From Ancylostoma caninum (lineage: Eukaryota > Nematoda > Chromadorea > Rhabditida > Ancylostomatidae): a DNA stretch of 64,000 bases. The position numbers were made by a program, and so were the translations under genes. This document shows, piece by piece, positions 56,241-64,000 of this stretch (within the stretch, counting starts at the first letter, position 1; every line of letters starts with the position of its first letter). Location: the NCBI GenBank assembly GCA_037903475.1, contig JBAJFG010000172.1, forward strand, positions 3,588,001 to 3,652,000. Direction: 5' to 3'. The notes under the pieces were generated by a model. The model ran no database searches and was not told the DNA's origin. It worked only from the letters and a program-made list of their open reading frames with translations.

Positions 56241-59200
56241 ATGGCTCGCATCCGAATAACACATGGTATCGCCTTTACGTTTGTACTAGCATTCTTTGTA
56301 GGTGAGTTGAAACATGGATGTCTTTAGAGTTTCATCTTTTTCAGTATTTCCTCAGGTATTTCATTGAGAGTATTCCTCGACATGTTTTCAAAGCATTTCT
56401 TTGAAAAATTGGGATATCTTAGGATTAACGATAGTTTCGAACTCACGAAACCATTCACGAAGAGCAGGGAAGGATGATGTGGTCAAACACTCTGATCTTA
56501 AAGTGGATGCTACGACAACGCCTTCTGCTGAAAGAGGTAAGTGTTTTATCAAGAAAAAACCAGTTTCGTTCTTGTTTGGGCTCTGACATGACATTTGTGA
56601 AAATTGTCGAAAATACTATCGCACTAGTTGAATAGTATTACAGGAAATTATGCCTGGAAGATTTTTATTCAGAAAAGAGCTACAGAAACAACCTGATGAT
56701 ACCACGTTCCCGGAACTGTTGAGTTTTCAGCCCTTTTATCAATCTGAGTGACGTAAAAGTGCCGGAAGCTGTCTGTCTTTTCCCTAATTTTTTTCTCACC
56801 AGCTTCTTTGGCCTTTTGTTCGCCTGGCGTTCCACTGCTGCGCCTACGGCGAGCGTAAGGGTGTTGTTGCGACTGGTGCTGGTGCTTAGGCTACAGCGGC
56901 GTTGCACGCCCTTGTCGGTGTTGCGATTGATGCTGGCGTTGCACTGCTGTGCCAGTGGCGAGCGTAAGGGTGTTGTCGCGACTGGTGCCAAGGCTATAGG
57001 TTACAGCGGCGTTGCACGCCCTTGCCGGTGTTGCAATTGATGCTGGCGTTGCACTGCTGTGCCAACGGCGAGCGTAAGGGTGTTGTTGCGACTGGTGCCG
57101 AGGCTATAGGTTATAGCGGCGTTGCACGCCCCTGCCGGTGTTGCGATTGATGCTGGCGTTGCACTGCTGTGCCAGTGGCGAGCGTAAGGGTGTTGTTGCG
57201 ATGATGCAATTGATGCTGGCGTTGCACTGCTGTGCCAACGGCGAGCGTAAGGGTGTTGTTGCGACTGGTGCCGAGGCTATAGGTTACAGCGGCGTTGCAC
57301 GCCCTTGCCGGTGTTGCGATTGATACTGGCGTTGCACTGCTGTGCCAGTGGCGAGCGTAAGGGTGTTGTTGCGATGTTGCAATTGATGCTGGCGTTGCAC
57401 TGCTGTGCCAACGGCGAGCGTAAGGGTGTTGTTGCGACTGGTGCCAAGGCTATAGGTTACAGCGGCGTTGCACGCCCTTGCCGGTGTTGCGACTGATGCT
57501 GGCGTTGCACTGCTGTGCCAATGGCGAGCGTAAGGATGTTGTTGCGACTCGTGCTGGGGCTATAGGTTACAGCGGCGTTGCACGCCCTTGCCGGTGTTGC
57601 GATTGATGCTGGCGTTGCACTGCTGTGCCAGTGGCGAGCGTAAGGGTGTTGTTGCGACTGGTGCCGGGGCTATAGGTTACAGCGGCGTTGCACGCCCTTG
57701 CCGGTGTTGCAATTGATGCTGGCGTTGCACTGCTGTGCCAGTGGCGAGCGTAAGGGTGTTGTCGCGACTGGTGCCAAGGCTATAGGTTACAGCGGCGTTG
57801 CACGCCCTTGCCGGTGTTGCAATTGATGCTGGCGTTGCACTGCTGTGCCAACGGCGAGCGTAAGGGTGTTGTTGCGACTGGTGCCGAGGCTATAGGTTAT
57901 AGCGGCGTTGCACGCCCCTGCCGGTGTTGCGATTGATGCTGGCGTTGCACTGCTGTGCCAGTGGCGAGCGTAAGGGTGTTGTTGCGATGATGCAATTGAT
58001 GCTGGCGTTGCACTGCTGTGCCAACGGCGAGCGTAAGGGTGTTGTTGCGACTGGTGCCAAGGCTATAGGTTACAGCGGCGTTGCACGCCCTTGCCGGTGT
58101 TGCGACTGATGCTGGCGTTGCACTGCTGTGCCAATGGCGAGCGTAAGGATGTTGTTGCGACTCGTGCTGGGGCTATAGGTTACAGCGGCGTTGCACGCCC
58201 TTGCCGGTGTTGCGATTGATGCTGGCGTTGCACTGCTGTGCCAGTGGCGAGCGTAAGGGTGTTGTTGCGACTGGTGCCGGGGCTATAGGTTACAGCGGCG
58301 TTGCACGCACTTGCCGGTGTTGCAATTGATGCTGGCGTTGCACTGCTGTACCAGTGGCGAGCGTAAGGGTGTTGTTGCGATGTTGCAATTGATGCTGGCG
58401 TTGCACTGCTGTGCCAACGGCGAGCGTAAGGGTGTTGTTGCGACTGGTGCCAAGGCTATAGGTTACAGCGGCGTTGCACGCCCTTGCCGGTGTTGCGATT
58501 GATGCTGGCGTTGCACTGCTGTGCCAATGGCGAGCGTAAGGATGTTGTTGCGACTGGTGCCGGGGCTATAGGTTACAGCGGCGTTGCACGCCCTTGCCGG
58601 TGTTGCAATTGATGCTGGCGTTGCACTGCTGTACCAACTGCGAGCGTAAGGGTGTTGTTGCGACTGGTGCCGGGGCTATAGGTTACAGCGGCGTTGCACG
58701 CCTTTGCCGGTGTTGCGATTGATGCTGGCACTGCTGTGCCAGAGGCGAGCGTAGGGGTATTGTTGTGGTTGGTGCCGAGGCTATAGATCACAGCGGCGTT
58801 ACACGTCCCTGGTGGTGTTGCGAGTGATGCTGGCGTTGCACTGCTGTGCCAATGGCGAGCGTAAGGATGTTGTTGCGACTCGTGCTGGGGCTATAGGTTA
58901 CAGCGGCGTTGCACGCCCTTGCCGGTGTTGCGATTGATGCTGGCGTTGCACTGCTGTGCCAGTGGCGAGCGTAAGGGTGTTGTTGCGACTGGTGCCGAGG
59001 CTATAGGTTACAGCGGCGTTGCACGCTCTTTCTGGTGTTGCGAGTGATGCTGGCGTTGCACTGCTGTGCCAGTGGCGAGCGTAATGGTGTTGTTGCGACT
59101 CGTGCTGGTGCTTAGGCTACAGCGGCGTTGCACGGTCTTGCTGGTGTTACAGTGCTGTGCCAGCGGCGAGCGTAAGGGTGTTGTTGCGACTGGTGCCGGG

Positions 59201-62200
59201 GCTATAGGTTACAGCGGCGTTGCACGCCCTTGCCGGTGTTGCGATTGATGCTGGCGTTGCACTGCTGTGCCAGTGGCGAGCGTGTGTTGTTGCGACTCGT
59301 GCTGGTGCTTAGGTTACAGCGGCGTTGCACGCCCTTGCCGGCGTTGCGATTGATGCTGGCGTTGCACCGCTGTGCCAGCGGCGAGCGTAAGGGTGTTGTT
59401 GCGACTGGTGCCAAGGCTATAGGTTACAGCGGCGTTGCACGCCTTTGCCGGTGTTGCGATTGATGCTGGCACTGCTGTGCCAGAGGCGAGCGTAGGGGTA
59501 TTGTTGTGGTTGGTGCCGAGGCTATAGATCACAGCGGCGTTACACGTCCCTGGTGGTGTTGCGAGTGATGCTGGCGTTGCACTGCTGTGCCAGTGGCGAG
59601 CGTAGGGGTGTTGTTGCGGTTGGTGCCGAGGCTATAGATCACAGCGGCGTTACACGTCCCTGGTGGTGTTGCGAGTGATGCTGGCGTTGCACTGCTGTGC
59701 CAGTGGCGAGCGTAAGGGTGTTGTTGCGACTGGTGCCAAGGCTATAGGTTACAGCGGCGTTGCACGCCCTTGCCGGTGTTGCGATTGATGCTGGCGTTGC
59801 ACTGCTGTGCCAGTGGCGAGCGTAAGGGTGTTGTTGCGACTGGTGCCGAGGCTATAGGTTACAGCGGCGTTGCACGCCCTTGCCGGTGTTGCGATTGATG
59901 CTGGCGTTGCACTGCTGTGCCAGTGGCGAGCGTAAGGGTGTTGTTGCGATGTTGCAATTGATGCTGGCGTTGCACTGCTGTGCCAGTGGCGAGCGTGTGT
60001 TGTTGCGACTCGTGCTGGTGCTTAGGTTACAGCGGCGTTGCACGGTCTTGCTGGTGTTACAGTGCTGTGCCAGCGGCGAGCGTAAGGGTGTTGTTGCGAC
60101 TGGTGCCGGGGCTATAGGTTACAGCGGCGTTGCACGCCCTTGCCGGTGTTGCGATTGATGCTGGCGTTGCACTGCTGTGCCAGCGGCGAGCGTAAGGGTG
60201 TTGTTGCGACTGGTGCTGGGGCTATAGGTTACAGCGACGTTGCACGCCCTTGCCGGTGTTGTGATTGATGCTGGCGTTGCACTGCTGTGCCAGCGGCGAG
60301 CGTAAGGGTGTTGTTGCGACTGGTGCGATTGATGCTGGTGTTGCAGTGCTGTGCCAGTGGCGAGCGTAAGGGTGTTGTTGCGATGTTGCAATTGATGCTG
60401 GCGTTGCACTGCTGTGCCAACGGCGAGCGTAAGGGTGTTGTTGCGACTGGTGCCAAGGCTATAGGTTACAGCGGCGTTGCACGCCCTTGCCGGTGTTGCG
60501 ATTGATGCTGGCGTTGCACTGCTGTGCCAATGGCGAGCGTAAGGATGTTGTTGCGACTCGTGCTGGGGCTATAGGTTACAGCGGCGTTGCACGCCCTTGC
60601 CGGTGTTGCGATTGATGCTGGCGTTGCACTGCTGTGCCAGTGGCGAGCGTAAGGGTGTTGTTGCGACTGGTGCCGGGGCTATAGGTTACAGCGGCGTTGC
60701 ACGCCCTTGCCGGTGTTGCAATTGATGCTGGCGTTGCACTGCTGTACCAGTGGCGAGCGTAAGGGTGTTGTTGCGATGTTGCAATTGATGCTGGCGTTGC
60801 ACTGCTGTGCCAACGGCGAGCGTAAGGATGTTGTTGCGACTCGTGCTGGGGCTATAGGTTACAGCGGCGTTGCACGCCCTTGCCGGTGTTGCGATTGATG
60901 CTGGCGTTGCACTGCTGTGCCAATGGCGAGCGTAAGGATGTTGTTGCGACTCGTGCTGGGGCTATAGGTTACAGCGGCGTTGCACGCCCTTGCCGGTGTT
61001 GCGATTGATGCTGGCGTTGCACTGCTGTGCCAGTGGCGAGCGTAAGGGTGTTGTTGCGACTGGTGCCGGGGCTATAGGTTACAGCGGCGTTGCACGCCTT
61101 TGCCGGTGTTGCGATTGATGCTGGCACTGCTGTGCCAGAGGCGAGCGTAGGGGTATTGTTGTGGTTGGTGCCGAGGCTATAGATCACAGCGGCGTTACAC
61201 GTCCCTGGTGGTGTTGCGAGTGATGCTGGCGTTGCACTGCTGTGCCAGTGGCGAGCGTAGGGGTGTTGTTGCGGTTGGTGCCGAGGCTATAGATCACAGC
61301 GGCGTTACACGTCCCTGGTGGTGTTGCGAGTGATGCTGGCGTTGCACTGCTGTGCCAGTGGCGAGCGTAAGGGTGTTGTTGCGACTGGTGCCGAGGCTAT
61401 AGGTTACAGCGGCGTTGCACGCCCTTGCCGGTGTTGCAATTGATGCTGGCGTTGCACTGCTGTACCAGTGGCGAGCGTAAGGGTGTTGTTGCGATGTTGC
61501 AATTGATGCTGGCGTTGCACTGCTGTGCCAACGGCGAGCGTAAGGGTGTTGTTGCGACTGGTGCCAAGGCTATAGGTTACAGCGGCGTTGCACGCCCTTG
61601 CCGGTGTTGCGATTGATGCTGGCGTTGCACTGCTGTGCCAATGGCGAGCGTAAGGATGTTGTTGCGACTCGTGCTGGGGCTATAGGTTACAGCGGCGTTG
61701 CACGCCCTTGCCGGTGTTGCGATTGATGCTGGCGTTGCACTGCTGTGCCAGTGGCGAGCGTAAGGGTGTTGTTGCGACTGGTGCCGGGGCTATAGGTTAC
61801 AGCGGCGTTGCACGCCTTTGCCGGTGTTGCGATTGATGCTGGCACTGCTGTGCCAGAGGCGAGCGTAGGGGTATTGTTGTGGTTGGTGCCGAGGCTATAG
61901 ATCACAGCGGCGTTACACGTCCCTGGTGGTGTTGCGAGTGATGCTGGCGTTGCACTGCTGTGCCAGTGGCGAGCGTAGGGGTGTTGTTGCGGTTGGTGCC
62001 GAGGCTATAGATCACAGCGGCGTTGCACGCCCTTGCCGGTGTTGCGATTGATGCTGGCGTTGCACTGCTGTGCCAGTGGCGAGCGTAAGGGTGTTGTTGC
62101 GACTGGTGCCGGGGCTATAGGTTACAGCGGCGTTGCACGCCCTTGCCGGTGTTGCAATTGATGCTGGCGTTGCACTGCTGTACCAGTGGCGAGCGTAAGG

Positions 62201-63654
62201 GTGTTGTTGCGATGTTGCAATTGATGCTGGCGTTGCACTGCTGTGCCAACGGCGAGCGTAAGGGTGTTGTTGCGACTGGTGCCAAGGCTATAGGTTACAG
62301 CGGCGTTGCACGCCCTTGCCGGTGTTGCGATTGATGCTGGCGTTGCACTGCTGTGCCAGTGGCGAGCGTAGGGGTGTTGTTGCGGTTGGTGCCGAGGCTA
62401 TAGATCACAGCGGCGTTGCACGCCCTTGCCGGTGTTGCGATTGATGCTGGCGTTGCACTGCTGTGCCAGTGGCGAGCGTAAGGGTGTTGTTGCGGTTGGT
62501 GCCGAGGCTATAGATCACAGCGGCGTTACACGTCCCTGGTGGTGTTGCGAGTGATGCTGGCGTTGCACTGCTGTGCCAGTGGCGAGCGTAAGGGTGTTGT
62601 TGCGACTGGTGCCGAGGCTATAGGTTACAGCGGCGTTGCACGCCCTTGCCGGTGTTGCGATTGATGCTGGCGTTGCACTGCTGTGCCAGTGGCGAGCGTA
62701 AGGGTGTTGTTGCGATGTTGCAATTGATGCTGGCGTTGCACTGCTGTGCCAGTGGCGAGCGTGTGTTGTTGCGACTCGTGCTGGTGCTTAGGTTACAGCG
62801 GCGTTGCACGGTCTTGCTGGTGTTACAGTGCTGTGCCAGCGGCGAGCGTAAGGGTGTTGTTGCGACTGGTGCCGGGGCTATAGGTTACAGCGGCGTTGCA
62901 CGCCCTTGCCGGTGTTGCGATTGATGCTGGCGTTGCACTGCTGTGCCAGCGGCGAGCGTAAGGGTGTTGTTGCGACTGGTGCTGGGGCTATAGGTTACAG
63001 CGACGTTGCACGCCCTTGCCGGTGTTGTGATTGATGCTGGCGTTGCACTGCTGTGCCAGCGGCGAGCGTAAGGGTGTTGTTGCGACTGGTGCGATTGATG
63101 CTGGTGTTGCAGTGCTGTGCCAGCGGCGAGCGCAAGGGTGTTGTTGCGACTGGTGCGATTGATGCTGGTGTTGCAGTGCTGTGCCAGCGGCGAGCGCAAG
63201 GGTGTTGTTGCGACTGATACTAGGGCAAAAAGTTACAGCGGCAGTGCACGCCCTTGCTGGTGTTGCGAGTGATGCTGATGCTGCGAATGATGCCGGCGTT
63301 GCACTGTAGTGCTGGTGTCCTGCAGGAGCATGTTTTCGTATTGTCTATACACTGCATTACCAGTTTCATGCGTGAATATATCTGGGTGTCCAATTTTCCT
63401 TGCGTTGCGCACAGGTGCTGGTGTAGCCCGTGGCTCTGAATATGCAGGACGGGGGTGGGTGGAATCTTCCCGTGTTGGTAAATATGTGTTTCTTCCGTGC
63501 TTGTTGAAATTTAAGTCAAATAACATTCAGATCCAGGCGATGACCACTCGAGAAGCAAAGAATGGAACAGTTTCCCTGGAATATATGTTCACTCGGCCTA
63601 TAAAATATCCAATAAGGAGATACGATTCGCCTATCTTGAGGATGCACAAAATCG
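56241..63654 (+). CDS. Signal-peptide or type II membrane protein, possibly GT92-like, with the minisatellite in intron 2 (3' end open)
   Basis: Exon 1 (56241-56301) encodes a signal peptide or signal anchor, MARIRITHGIAFTFVLAFFV. Exon 2 (56436-56537) encodes a basic/polar stretch ending DATTTPSAER. Exons 3 (63415-63477) and 4 (63531-63654) lie beyond the tandem array and join in matching phase (G|GT, then G|AT). Exon 4 reads KEWNSFPGIYVHSAYKISNK and then IRFAYLEDAQN, which resembles the start of the nematode GT92 (DUF23) glycosyltransferase domain (W..., V..SAY, IR). This is a weak, by-eye match. An in-frame continuation at a CAG acceptor near 63753 would stop at TAG (63799-63804), so the gene may instead end there as a short protein. 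Linking exons 1-2 to 3-4 across 6.9 kb is inference from phase. Confidence 0.5.
56826..63315 (+). repeat. 6.5 kb minisatellite, 110 bp and 63 bp units, 718 bp higher-order period
   Basis: About sixty tandem units are built on GGCGTTGCACTGCTGTGCCA, GGCGAGCGTAAGGGTGTTGT and TATAGGTTACAGCGGCGTTG. The main unit is 110 bp. A shorter 63 bp unit lacks exactly 47 bp between two TGTTGC blocks, and a third form carries GGCACTGCTG in place of GGCGTTGCACTGCTG. Blocks recur at 718 bp spacing (60707, 61425, 62143) and a larger block at 2766 bp (59852 and 62618). Because 110 is not a multiple of three and each unit has stops in most frames, the short frames inside it are not genes. Units at both edges are more diverged. 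Confidence 0.95.
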
Positions 63655-64000
63655 GTGAGGGAAGTCTATATTTTCCTTTTATTTTTTTTGGAGAACTTAG
63701 TTACTGGGCAGGAATTTTAACATCCTTTTCCTATGGGTATTGTGTTGGCAGTATGGTACCATTTTACTCGAGCTTATTTCCGAGACATAGGCTCTCAATG
63801 TAGTTCGCGAATTTCCGACGAGGGTATGCAAGAATCAAACATGTAAATTATTATAGAGAGCTGGCCGAAGTTGATGGACGAATTTGTACTAGATTGTATT
63901 TGTAATTTGTACCTGTGTCAGACGTGCACATAACTCTCATCTTCTTCATTATTGAATTGCATGTGTATTGCGCCCTGTAATATGTAGTATAAATTGGTTC
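63655..64000. other. Right edge, downstream of the last exon
   Basis: AT-rich sequence following the GTGAGG donor at 63655. A possible further exon starts near 63753 (TTGGCAG acceptor) but stops within 50 bp. No poly(A) signal or other feature was recognised before the window ends. Confidence 0.4.

Noticed and set aside
56826..63315. Tandem array considered as a CRISPR array or as a repeat-containing protein gene
   Set aside because: Units are contiguous with no unique spacers, so it is not CRISPR. The 110 bp period shifts frame in each unit and stops recur, so no long reading frame exists.
63309..63803. 164-aa plus-strand frame at the right edge
   Set aside because: It runs through two introns of the better-supported spliced model and starts inside the degenerate end of the minisatellite.

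Overview
This is animal DNA from a parasitic-nematode-type genome. It has small exons with short, phase-consistent introns, C. elegans-like splice acceptors (TTTCAG), protein families typical of nematodes (WNK, cyclic-nucleotide-gated channel, ET-module secreted protein), a hookworm-like Penelope GIY-YIG fragment and very many short foldback elements. A strongylid such as a hookworm is the best guess; the species cannot be fixed from the sequence.

Layout. 1-10.5 kb holds no gene I can support. It contains foldback/MITE elements, a 1.3 kb element bounded by TTCGAA-rich ends and a tandem tRNA-derived SINE. 10.57-33.71 kb (minus strand) is a complete WNK kinase gene, rebuilt here as 33 exons encoding 1601 aa. 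All junction phases agree, and the model carries the Cys-for-Lys 'no lysine' signature, two CCT-like domains and two RFxV motifs. One of its introns carries a 5'-truncated Penelope-like element, in the same orientation, with a hammerhead-ribozyme-like motif. 33.7-37.9 kb is the gene's 5' flank plus GC-richer DNA without a recognised gene.

37.9-53.2 kb (plus strand) holds a cyclic-nucleotide-gated (CNG) channel subunit. Seventeen 3' exons (605 aa) are firm; the N-terminal exons are tentative. The channel keeps a TLGE-type selectivity filter but has a degenerate nucleotide-binding pocket. Its introns carry four foldback elements. 54.68-55.48 kb encodes a 167-aa secreted cysteine-rich ET-module protein. 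From 56.24 kb a third plus-strand gene starts with a signal peptide or signal anchor. Its intron 2 appears to contain a 6.5 kb minisatellite (110 bp and 63 bp units, 718 bp higher-order period), and phase-compatible exons follow beyond it at 63.4-63.65 kb.

The genes do not form an operon or pathway that I can demonstrate. WNK (osmotic and ion-transport signalling) and the CNG channel (sensory transduction) are separate, divergently placed loci about 4 kb or more apart. Exon coordinates come from reading splice signals and frames by eye; no search or alignment was run.
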